6,836 bases of DNA, taken from assembly GCA_046728115.1 (NCBI GenBank), contig JBKPDW010000306.1:1-6836 (forward strand), in the 5' to 3' direction. Below the pieces are notes generated by a model. It had not been told where the DNA came from and searched no databases. It saw nothing but the letters and a program-made list of their open reading frames with translations. Each line of letters begins with the position of its first letter. Position 1 is the first letter of the stretch. Positions 1-6,281 of the stretch are shown here, piece after piece. Source of the stretch: CAVSWN01 sp046728115. Its GTDB lineage: Bacteria > Acidobacteriota > Vicinamibacteria > Vicinamibacterales > CAVVIG01. The position numbers were made by a program, and so were the translations under genes.

Positions 1-309
1 TAGTGAGACCGCATCACCGCAAAACGCGTAGCCGAACCCATGTGCGGTCCGCACGAACCGGGGAGCGCGGGCAGCGTCATCGAGCGCTTCGCGAATTTCG
101 GCCACGAGGTTTGAAAGGTTCGCCTCGGCGACGAAGGTGCCAGGCCAGAGACGTTCCTGCAGGTCTGCTTTCGAGAGGACCTTCGGCCGTTCGATTACCA
201 ACGCCGACAGCAGCTCAAATGCCTTTGGCGCGAGATGAATTTCTCGACCTTCCCGGGTCAGCTGCCTGGTGTCGAGATCGAGGGTGAACGGGCCGAAGCG
301 AGTCCTCAC
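1..309 (-). CDS. Winged-helix (OmpR/CadC-type) transcriptional regulator, N-terminal part, runs off left edge
   Basis: The 103 visible codons form a complete trans_reg_C winged-helix domain, the DNA-binding fold of OmpR/PhoB and CadC-like regulators. It opens with a strand ending FGPFTLD (residues 5-11), continues to LAPKAFELLSALV (26-38), then KADLQERLWPGTFV (47-60), a recognition helix around SNLVAEIREAL (66-76), and the wing motif RFVRTAHGFGYAF (84-96). No stop is reached, so the C-terminal part lies outside the window. Because the DNA-binding domain is N-terminal, the protein is not a two-component response regulator (these have it C-terminal). It resembles CadC-like sensors or the long winged-helix proteins with ATPase/TPR or cyclase-like C-terminal parts. 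The GTG start at 309 is chosen because AGGGAG lies 5 nt upstream and the protein then begins at the usual point of the domain. An in-frame ATG at 360 would add 17 residues but has no clear ribosome binding site. The gene is divergent from the ABC importer operon. Confidence 0.85.
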   Translation of the reverse strand, partial: MRTRFGPFTLDLDTRQLTREGREIHLAPKAFELLSALVIERPKVLSKADLQERLWPGTFVAEANLSNLVAEIREALDDAARAPRFVRTAHGFGYAFCGDAVSL

Positions 310-513
310 GACGGCTCCCTGGAAGAAACCTGCAAAATCCCTGGAGATTCCCGGGGACATGCCTGGCGGGCGGTGACTATCTTACGTCTGAGGTATCTAT
401 CGATGCGCCGGAAAGAATCGACGCTCGGTCGGCGAGCAGATGACCAGCTGGACAGCCAAAATGGAAATGTCGCGTAGAACATTCCCTCATCTGAAGAGGG
501 ACGAAACCGCCTG
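310..513. promoter_or_regulatory. Divergent intergenic region between regulator and ABC operon
   Basis: This 204-bp gap separates the start codons of two divergent genes, so it should hold promoters for both. I cannot point to a convincing -35/-10 pair. A small inverted repeat, GCTCG-GTCGG-CGAGC, lies at 423-437. A second, TCCCTC(7 nt)GAGGGA, lies at 483-501. The right arm of the second is the only purine-rich stretch in front of the ATPase ATG at 514, so the hairpin could mask a weak ribosome binding site. This is an inference from a stem of only 6 bp. Confidence 0.4.
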
Positions 514-1314
514 ATGAAGATCGAGTTGCGCAATGTCGGCGTGCGCTTTCTCTCCGGCGTGCAGGCCACGTGGGGGGTCGATCTGACGGTCGGTGCAGGC
601 GAATTCGTCGCCATCGTGGGCCCCAGCGGCTGCGGCAAGTCCACGGTGCTCAACGCCATCGCCTCGTTGATCCCCGAGAGCGAAGCCGTGGTCGAGGGCG
701 ACATTTATCTCGACGGCACCGACCGGCGCAAGCTGTCGAGCCGAGAGCTCAATCTTGGCTACGTGTTCCAGCGCGACTGCCTGCTGCCGTGGCGCACGAT
801 CGGGCAGAACGTCGCCACCGGGCTGGAAATCCGCGGGGTCCCGGCGGCCAAGCGGAACGCGCGCATCGCCGAGTTGTTGGAGATGACTGGGCTAACCGAA
901 TTCGCTCATCACTTCCCCTATCAGGTGTCCGGCGGCATGCGCCAGCGCGTGGCACTTATCCGCACGCTCGCCTATTCGCCCGACGTGATCCTGATGGACG
1001 AGCCGTTCGGTGCGCTCGATGCGCATACCCGCATGGTGCTGCATGCCGAGCTGATCCGCATCTGGGAGCGCACCCACAACACCATCATGTTCGTCACCCA
1101 CGATCTCGCCGAAGCGATTACGCTGGCGCAGCGGGTGGTCGTGTTCTCGCGCCGGCCCGGCTGCATCCGCGCCGAGCATCCGATCGACATCCCTTATCCG
1201 CGCGACCCGTTCCAGGTGCGCGGCACCGAAGAGTTCGGCCTGCTGGAGACCCGCATCTGGCAGACCCTGCGGGGTGAGTTCGACACCACGCTCGCCAAAG
1301 GGCGCGTGCCATGA
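514..1314 (+). CDS. ABC transporter ATP-binding protein, nitrate/sulfonate/taurine (NitT/TauT) class
   Basis: This 266-aa cytoplasmic ATPase powers the importer encoded with it. All ABC motifs are present and canonical: Walker A GPSGCGKST (residues 36-44), Q-loop glutamine in YVFQRDCLLPW (Q86), signature VSGGMRQR (138-145), Walker B VILMDEPFGALD (158-169) with catalytic E163, and the H-loop histidine in FVTHDLAEAI (H196). The LLPWRT sequence after the Q-loop and the GGMRQR signature are typical of TauB/SsuB/NrtD-type ATPases, and the length is normal for them. The ATG at 514 is taken because translation begins directly with the usual first strand (MKIELRNVGVRF). The ribosome binding site is weak: GAGGG about 13 nt upstream. 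The stop codon overlaps the start of the next gene (ATGA), so the two are translationally coupled. Family motifs do not reveal the substrate. Confidence 0.95.
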   Translation: MKIELRNVGVRFLSGVQATWGVDLTVGAGEFVAIVGPSGCGKSTVLNAIASLIPESEAVVEGDIYLDGTDRRKLSSRELNLGYVFQRDCLLPWRTIGQNVATGLEIRGVPAAKRNARIAELLEMTGLTEFAHHFPYQVSGGMRQRVALIRTLAYSPDVILMDEPFGALDAHTRMVLHAELIRIWERTHNTIMFVTHDLAEAITLAQRVVVFSRRPGCIRAEHPIDIPYPRDPFQVRGTEEFGLLETRIWQTLRGEFDTTLAKGRVP

Positions 1315-2174
1315 GTCTGGCGATGCCGGCTGCCGCGCTCGCTTCAGCCCAGGGATCCGCCATGGAGCGGAGCCGCGCGCGACGCTCCGACGGCCCGCTG
1401 CGGCTTGTCCGCAACCGGCTGCTTGCCATCGCCCTGCTCCTGCTCGCCTGGGAAGCCGCCGGTGGCGGCTTCGGTGAGCGCTTCGCCTTCGTCAACACCA
1501 TCGTGGTGGCGCCGCCCTCGCTGGCGCTCCGCGAGCTGATCGATTACGCCCTGTCGGGTCTCCTCCTCACCGACATCCAAAGCACCTTCTCCGCCGCCTT
1601 CCTCGGCCTCGCGCTCGGCTTTGCCGGCGGCGCGGTGATGGGGATCATCTTCGGCTACTGGAAGGCGTTTGCCGAGACCTTCGAGCCGATCGTGTTCGCG
1701 CTCAACTCACTGCCGCGCGTGGCGATTGCGCCACTCCTGCTGATGTGGCTCGGCCTCGGCCTCGCCTCCAAGGTGGCGGTGAGCTTCTTCTCGGTGTTCT
1801 TCGTCGTCTTCTTCAACGCCTATATGGGCACGCGCGCGGTCGACCCCGATCTCGTGCGCGCGGTCACCGCCATCGGCGCGACCAAGTTCCAGGTGACGCG
1901 GATGGTGGTAATGCCGTCGGTGGCGAGCTGGATCTTCGCCGCCATGCGTACCGCCATCAGCTATGCGCTTACCAGCACGATCACCGCGGAATTCGTCGGC
2001 TCGACTGCAGGCCTTGGCTATCGCCTGCAGGTCGCCGCCGGGTTACTCGACACCAAGCGGGTGTTTACGATCCTGCTTGTGCTGATGGTGCTCGGCGGAT
2101 TGCTGCTCGAGATCAATAAGCTGGTCGAGAACCGGGTGCTGCGGTGGCGGCCGACGTCTCAACTGCCAAGCTGA
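1311..2174 (+). CDS. ABC transporter permease, NitT/TauT class (TauC/SsuC-like)
   Basis: This 287-aa inner-membrane permease would form the translocation pore as a homodimer. After a basic, Ala-rich N-terminus comes a first membrane segment at about residues 37-53 (LLAIALLLLAWEAAGGG). Further hydrophobic segments lie at about 93-117, 125-148, 152-172, 204-225 and 251-267, matching the six-helix BPD_transp_1 fold. The coupling (EAA) loop is seen as AVTAIGATKFQVTRMVVMP at about 184-202, with the conserved glycine and closing proline that contact the ATPase. The phrase NSLPRVAIAPLLLMWLGLG (132-150) is characteristic of the TauC/SsuC group. The ATG overlaps the ATPase stop, with AAAGGG just upstream. 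An internal ATG at 1362 would remove 17 N-terminal residues and cannot be excluded. The binding-protein gene follows after 20 bp. Confidence 0.94.
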   Translation: MSLAMPAAALASAQGSAMERSRARRSDGPLRLVRNRLLAIALLLLAWEAAGGGFGERFAFVNTIVVAPPSLALRELIDYALSGLLLTDIQSTFSAAFLGLALGFAGGAVMGIIFGYWKAFAETFEPIVFALNSLPRVAIAPLLLMWLGLGLASKVAVSFFSVFFVVFFNAYMGTRAVDPDLVRAVTAIGATKFQVTRMVVMPSVASWIFAAMRTAISYALTSTITAEFVGSTAGLGYRLQVAAGLLDTKRVFTILLVLMVLGGLLLEINKLVENRVLRWRPTSQLPS

Positions 2175-2194
2175 CCGGGGCTCGTCGAGACTGG

Positions 2195-3235
2195 ATGAAA
2201 ATTATGCGCAAGCTCAGTCGTCGCGCGGTGCTCATGGGCGCGGGCGTCATCAGCTTCCGCGTCGGCGGCTGGTGCGGCGCGGCGGCCGCCCCCGATTCCC
2301 TGCCGCTGCCGTTCTCCGGCTCGACGGAGTCCAGCCTGCCGATGATGGTGGCGGTGGCCAAGGGCTACGCCAAGGACCACGACATCGACGTCACGAGGTT
2401 CGTCGCGAGCCCCGGCGCCAACATCCGCGCCAACTTGATCGGAAAGCAGTTTGAGTTCGCCGCGCTCGACTGGTCGCATGTGTCGATCGCGCGCATCGCC
2501 GGAGCGCCGCTGCGCACCGTGCTCGCCATCACCGACCGTTCGAACCAGTCGCTGCTCGTGCGCTCCACGCTCAGGAACAGCGTCAAGACGCCGACCGACT
2601 TGAAGGGCAAGACCGTCGGCGTGTCCTCACCCGGCTCCTCGTCCTGGACCTATGCCAAGATGGCGCTCGAGCATGTCGGGCTGCACCCCGACCGCGATTA
2701 CAACCTGATCGTGATCGGCGGCGACACCGGCGTCGTGACGACCGCGCTCCAAACCGGCCGCATCGATGCGGTCTCGGCCTGGGAGCCGATCACCAGCATT
2801 GCGCTGAGCCGCAACGTGGCCTTCCCGCTGATCGAGGCCTGGAATCTCAAGCAGCAGGTGCAGTATTACGGCGCCGAGCGCCTCGCCTCTCTCGCGCTGA
2901 TCACCCGCGACGACGTGATCAAGGCCAAGCCCGATCTAGTCAAGCGCATGGTCGGGACCCACGTCGCCGCGTTGAAATTCATACGCGCGAATTCCGCCGA
3001 GGCGATCGTCGACACCGTGTTGTCGAATCCGAAGAGCGCTGAGATTTTTGGCGGGCTCGGCAAGACGCTGTTCACCACCATCGTCGAGCGGGCGAAGCCC
3101 GCCTTCGGTGAGGGCTGCATCAGCAAGCAAGGCTACGAGCTGTTGATGAAGCGGATGGTTGACTACAAGGTGCTGCCGCGCGAGATCCCGTTTAACGACT
3201 ACGCCGACACGTCCTATGTCGGCGTATGCGCGTAG
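2195..3235 (+). CDS. ABC transporter substrate-binding protein with Tat-type signal (SsuA/NMT1-like)
   Basis: This is a periplasmic solute-binding protein of 346 aa from the ATG at 2195. The N-terminus is an export signal with a twin-arginine motif, SRRAVLM (R9-R10), a hydrophobic stretch to about residue 20 and an Ala-rich cleavage region around residues 28-32 (CGAAAAP). This suggests Tat export of a folded protein. The mature part follows the SsuA/THI5 type II pattern: a PLPFSGSTESSLPMMVAVAKGYA opening split by the ligand cleft, DLKGKTVGVSSPGSSSWTYAKMALEHVGL (135-163), GDTGVVTTALQTGRIDAVSAWEP (176-198), and a helical C-terminus with KPDLVKRMV. The same frame is open back to a GTG at 2144, overlapping the permease. 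The 2195 start is preferred because it places the signal peptide at the N-terminus, but neither start has a strong ribosome binding site. The substrate is unknown; sulfonates, taurine, nitrate or pyrimidine precursors are all possible for the family. Confidence 0.93.
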   Translation: MKIMRKLSRRAVLMGAGVISFRVGGWCGAAAAPDSLPLPFSGSTESSLPMMVAVAKGYAKDHDIDVTRFVASPGANIRANLIGKQFEFAALDWSHVSIARIAGAPLRTVLAITDRSNQSLLVRSTLRNSVKTPTDLKGKTVGVSSPGSSSWTYAKMALEHVGLHPDRDYNLIVIGGDTGVVTTALQTGRIDAVSAWEPITSIALSRNVAFPLIEAWNLKQQVQYYGAERLASLALITRDDVIKAKPDLVKRMVGTHVAALKFIRANSAEAIVDTVLSNPKSAEIFGGLGKTLFTTIVERAKPAFGEGCISKQGYELLMKRMVDYKVLPREIPFNDYADTSYVGVCA

Positions 3236-3282
3236 GCCGGAACGTCGACAAGATCCCAGAACGGATCGGAGAGCAGCGCGAC

Positions 3283-3309
3283 GGCCATAACCGTTCACGG
3301 TATCTGGCC
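3283..3309 (+). terminator. Imperfect hairpin downstream of the ABC operon
   Basis: GGCCA-TA-ACCGT, a 2-nt loop, then ACGGT-ATC-TGGCC can fold into two 5-bp stems separated by a small internal loop, starting 48 bp after the operon's last stop codon. The position suits a transcription end or an mRNA 3' stabiliser. No T-run follows, so it is not a standard intrinsic terminator. Confidence 0.35.
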
Positions 3310-3360
3310 AACGAGGATCAGGTTTCGGAAGTTTGCTTAGACGCTGTAAGTGAAATGCGC

Positions 3361-3380
3361 ATTGTGATAGGACTGTGATA
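3361..3380 (+). repeat. Tandem TGTGATA repeat (third copy near 3617)
   Basis: TGTGATA occurs at 3363-3369 and 3374-3380, 11 bp apart, or about one helical turn. ATTGTGATAG recurs at 3615-3624, so a 10-bp word is shared across the tRNA fragment. Spacing by one helical turn fits a protein-binding site, and the distant copy fits a repeat around an integration junction. Both are short enough to be chance. Confidence 0.35.
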
Positions 3381-3510
3381 CGTGCCCCTCGGAACCTCGA
3401 TCAACATGGAGGTTTACGGACGCACATTGAGTGATCGTTCTTGATGGGTAACTCGCTGAATGGCTAAGCGATAAGGTGTCTCGGCGTTGCTCAGTGTTGC
3501 TCGGGGAATT

Positions 3511-3552
3511 CGCTTTCCAAGCGTGCTCCTTCAACCACTCGGACATCTCTCC
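3511..3552 (-). tRNA. tRNA-Ser(GGA), truncated: 5' half only
   Basis: Read on the minus strand from 3552, the sequence is a standard serine tRNA 5' half. It has the acceptor strand GGAGAGA, the D-arm TCCGAGTGGTTGAAGGA, the anticodon-stem strand CACGC, and the anticodon loop TTGGAAA with anticodon GGA (plus-strand 3516-3518). The descending anticodon strand stops after GCG; GCGTG would be expected but GCGAA is present. Beyond that point there is no variable arm, no T-arm (no TTCGAAT-type loop) and no acceptor 3' strand. It therefore cannot make a functional tRNA. The break in the anticodon stem is a place where tyrosine recombinases often cross over, so this may be an attachment-site relic. 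Confidence 0.88.
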
Positions 3553-3570
3553 GTATCTTTAGAATCAGTC

Positions 3571-3600
3571 GTTTACGGGCTAGTGGCTGAGCCGGTAAAC
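3571..3600. repeat. 11-bp inverted repeat beside the tRNA fragment
   Basis: GTTTACGGGCT (3571-3581) and AGCCGGTAAAC (3590-3600) pair at 10 of 11 positions around an 8-nt loop. The repeat lies 18 bp upstream of the 5' end of the tRNA fragment. No T-run follows on either strand. It could be an operator, a recombinase arm site, or the terminator of something now lost. Confidence 0.5.
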
Positions 3601-3766
3601 TCGAATTGATACCGATTGTGATAGACCCTTTAATCTTCCACGATCACTTTACGGCGATTTGCCCCAGCTTGGTGACGGCGTCGGTTGCAGCCCATCCTCT
3701 TCCTCCAGTATAGAACGCGGCGGGCGTGCCCGTTCGGCGACGTGATGGCCATCTTTCGAGTGGCCG

Positions 3767-5276
3767 TCAGATCCGGAGCAGAGGGCTCGGATTCTGCCGC
3801 GAAACAACTACCATAGCCGGCTTTTCGCGCGGCCCAGCGCGACATAGAGCCAGCGCGACGCTGAATTTTCGGGAAAGGTCGAGCGGTCGCACAGCATCAG
3901 AATCGCGGCATCGCACTCAAGCCCCTTGGCCTTGTGAATGATACTGATCGCTTTGGCCGGCGGCTTCACGCGCGTAAGCTGCGACGGTGCGTGATCTCGG
4001 CAAGCCCGTCCTCTATGGTCGGGAAGTCTCCGAGGCGAGTCGCGTCCCAGAATTCGCGGTTGCGATCGAGCTTCACGTCGGTGAAATCCACGTCGTTCTC
4101 CGCCAGATCGGCGAGACGCTTCAGCACCGCGGCGACGCCTCGGTGGTCGGGATGCTGCAGCAGCAGCCGCGCGAGCCCTGCAGCTTCGCGGGCTTGCCCC
4201 GGCGCGTGGTCGCGCAGCCTTCGCGGATCTCGCGCTCGAACACGTCGCCGAAGGCGGACGGCGTGAAGCCGATGCCGACTTCGCCCATGAACGCCACCAC
4301 GGCCGCGCCGAGGCGAGAGCCATCGCCGTTCGCGGCGGCCACGACGCCCACGAGACCGTCGAGCGCATAACGGGTATGGCCCTCCCAAAGTGTTACGCGG
4401 CGGTTGAAAAAGCTGCGCAGCGACACGGCCGTGTCGTTATAGCCCGTCAGGATAAGCACCGAGTTGCACTGCTGCTCGAAGGCGTCGATCGCGCCTCGGT
4501 CGGGCCCTGAGAGCTGGTACGCGAGTCTGCGCTGCGCGCGGTTCTCGGCGACGACGACCTGAATGCTTTGAGGGCGGTGCCCGTCGCGGAGATCCACCGC
4601 TCCCCCGTCGCGAAGGCTGCGGCGCGCGTCGAGCGTCCATCGCCCGAGATCGGGGCAGCCGCGGCTCCAGCGGTGCGGCGTATCGAGCGCGGCGACTCTA
4701 TCCGCCGCGCTTTTCAGTGTCTCCCAGTCGCATCCCGTCTCGGCTGCGGGCGCGCGGTCGCCGAAAATTCGCTGCCTCGGATCGGCGAAGATGCGCCGCG
4801 CCGCGCCCTTCTTATGAACGGCGGTGACGACGCGGTGCTGGTCGGTGCTCGTGTCCTGGTGCTCGTCGCAGATGACGACGGGGTGGCGGCGCGCAACGGC
4901 GCCTGCGATTATGGTGTGGCGACGCATGAGCGCCGCGACCTTAGACGCAAGCTGGCTGTGGCCGTCGCCCCGCGCGCGCACCGGCGGGAAGGCCAAGGCC
5001 TGTGTGGTATGCGGCGGCGATCTGTCCGATGAGACTGTCGATGTTCGGATATCGACGCGGGTGCCGCGCGTACGTTCCGCGAACACGGAGCAGGCCGCGT
5101 GGGTGTGGGTAAGAATCAGCGGCCGGCCGCGTCCGCCGGCTGCCGCGACATCGTTCCCGTACTCCGCCCTTCCTGACGGAAACGAGCAAGTTGACCGACC
5201 CTGCTCGCGAGGTAACCCGCCATGGCATCGCACACGGCATTTTCAAGAATTTTGAGAACTGGGACATCGCGCTCAA
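3767..5276 (-). pseudogene. UvrD/Rep-type superfamily 1 helicase remnant with multiple frameshifts
   Basis: Joining frames gives about 503 codons, a normal length for a short UvrD-like helicase. In order: a degraded P-loop region VTSRAGSVNLLV (about 5216-5181), motif Ia LILTHTHAA (about 5120), IDSLIGQIAAAYHTG (about 5040-4996), motif II VVICDEHQD with motif III ADPRQRIFG, a long clean stretch to about 4178, then ITHRRS, motif V IHKAKGLE, motif VI LYVALGRAKSRL and the tail VVVSRQNPSPL before TGA at 3769-3767. The frame changes near 5165, 5043, 4975, 4176, 3979 and 3814; four fit single-base deletions and two fit +1 or -2 changes. No nonsense codon occurs in the joined frame, but the P-loop lacks its GKT residues and motif VI has G where S or T is usual, so the enzyme would be inactive. 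The start is probably TTG at 5276, with AAGGAGGA 8 nt upstream. A reading frame ends in TAG at 5283-5281, so the gene may once have followed another closely. Confidence 0.85.
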
Positions 5277-5354
5277 ATACCTAATCCTCCTTGACGCGCC
5301 CGGTTACGTCACTCCTGCGCGATGTAGCGATCGGATGGATCTCCAATGTGTCCA

Positions 5355-5720
5355 TCATGCTCCTTCCGCTCGCCAAAGTTCTTGCACGACCTGCGCGCAG
5401 AGACAGCGACAGGCGGCACGACCAACGATGGCGTGAACGACCCCGTCTTGCTTCGAGTTCGGGCGGAACCTGCGCTGAATCACAACATAGTCCCAATCGT
5501 CGCCCTCCTGATGCCGCAGCACGAGGACGTGCTCGGGCATCGGCGACGACTTGTCAGGAGCCATGAGCGACGCGCCCACTGCTGCCGCCTGGCCGGGCGC
5601 CGCCTTGCCGAAGTGGACGTGATAGACGTCCGCCGCCGCAGCGGGAGTGCTCTGTGACGATGCCGCCGTCGCAGAGAGAATTCCGCCGACTACTACAAGA
5701 CAAGCAACTATCGATTTCAT
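5355..5720 (-). CDS. Small secreted protein, probably truncated or frameshifted at its C-terminus
   Basis: The ATG at 5720 has a good ribosome binding site (AGGAGA, 3-4 nt upstream) and opens a 121-codon frame. The first 23 residues are a Sec signal peptide: MKS, a hydrophobic core IVACLVVVGGILSATAA, and a probable cleavage near ASS-Q. The mature part begins ADVYHVHFGKAAPGQAAAVG and continues through PEHVLVLRHQEGDDWDYVVIQ (about residues 62-82). I recognise this as resembling uncharacterised secreted proteins of soil bacteria; the HVHF...APGQ opening suggests a small dimeric alpha/beta-barrel fold, which is an inference. After about residue 84 the sequence turns Arg- and Cys-rich (GRAACRCLCAQVV) and loses that character, so a frameshift near 5470 probably replaced the original, longer C-terminus. 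It lies between two pseudogenes on the same strand. No function can be assigned. Confidence 0.6.
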   Translation of the reverse strand: MKSIVACLVVVGGILSATAASSQSTPAAAADVYHVHFGKAAPGQAAAVGASLMAPDKSSPMPEHVLVLRHQEGDDWDYVVIQRRFRPNSKQDGVVHAIVGRAACRCLCAQVVQELWRAEGA

Positions 5721-5762
5721 GAATCTCCTGAGCTAAGAGCGTGTAAAGACCTAATCGGCACT

Positions 5763-6039
5763 TTACTTGATGACGACCACCAGCATATCCACCGGGTTTC
5801 GCCCGGTGTTTCTGGCCTCGTGCGCCAGGCCACGGCCGATGAACTGCGTGTCGCCGCGCGCCAGGCGGTTGTCGCCGCTCTGCCGTCGACGCGAGCGAGA
5901 TTTAGGCGGGCCCGAGCGAGATCACCAACTGGTCGTATTCGTGCGTGGGGTGGCAGACTCCCGCTGCGCGCCGGCCGTGCAGCGCGCAACTGACGTTGAA
6001 GAATCGTGGTGTCGCACACGCCCAATCGGCCGAGCGGGT
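5763..6039 (-). pseudogene. Cupin-domain protein remnant
   Basis: Two minus-strand frames carry the two halves of a small cupin domain. The first, open from about 6039 to 5905, reads RFFNVSCALHGRRAAG then VCHPTHEYDQLVISLGPA, the first cupin motif with its HxxHE metal-ligand cluster. It meets TAA at 5904-5902, and the codons after it read ISLAST, so the stop sits where a coding triplet such as GAA would be expected. Near 5880 the frame changes to GDNRLARGDTQFIGRG then LAHEARNTG, the second motif with its histidine and asparagine, ending PVDMLVVVIK and TAA at 5765-5763. An internal stop plus a frameshift makes this a pseudogene. No start codon is evident, because upstream of 6039 that frame has a stop at 6042-6040 and the N-terminus may lie in another frame. 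Cupins of this size are usually metal-binding enzymes or sensors; no specific role is visible. Confidence 0.75.
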
Positions 6040-6042
6040 TCA

Positions 6043-6281
6043 GACCCGCAGACTGACAGCCCGTGCGTGGTGTGTCTGTTCAATATGGAACGCGCACCGC
6101 GCCGGGTGGACGTAATCGAGACCGGCGCGCGTGGCGAGATTGTGCAGTGTTCAATACGAGACATCTCCGCCCACTCGGTTCCGGTAGCATGCGCTCGGCT
6201 TTGCCCAGCCGCCAGCCTTCCTCGTGCGGACGATCCCGTCTGTGTCGGCGGACAGCTGCGGATTTCAGCAAGGAGCTCCGC
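6043..6281. other. Intergenic region before the catalase-family gene
   Basis: No supported gene lies here. It separates the minus-strand cupin remnant from the plus-strand catalase-family gene and should carry the latter's promoter, although I see no clear -35/-10 pair. Part may be the missing N-terminus of the cupin gene. A strong ribosome binding site, AAGGAG at 6270-6275, precedes the ATG at 6282. Confidence 0.5.

Larger units (their letters stand above)
3236..3766. other. 530-bp gene-free stretch with a tRNA fragment and hairpins
   Basis: No coding sequence with family resemblance is visible on either strand. The part from about 3310 to 3650 is clearly richer in A and T than the flanking genes. 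It holds a possible terminator hairpin (3283-3309), TGTGATA repeats (3361-3380 and near 3617), a truncated tRNA-Ser (3511-3552) and an 11-bp inverted repeat (3571-3600). Between 3640 and 3766 I see only sequence downstream of the helicase remnant. Confidence 0.7.

Noticed and set aside
3337..3546. Minus-strand open frame of 69 codons beginning MSEWLKEHAWKA
   Set aside because: The N-terminal residues are simply the translation of the tRNA-Ser fragment, a well-known source of false proteins, and the rest has no domain character.
3606..3619. TTGAT-ACCG-ATTGT resembling an FNR/FixK box
   Set aside because: The right half-site does not match ATCAA well enough, and no intact gene starts downstream of it.
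3767..5276. Assignment of the helicase to a Gabija or other named defence system
   Set aside because: Only a decayed UvrD-like remnant is visible, with no recognisable OLD-family nuclease or other partner nearby.
5790..5808. Perfect 7-bp hairpin CACCGGG-TTTCG-CCCGGTG followed by TTTCT on the plus strand
   Set aside because: It looks like an intrinsic terminator but lies within the cupin remnant's second motif (coding NTGRNPV) and has no plus-strand gene ending before it.
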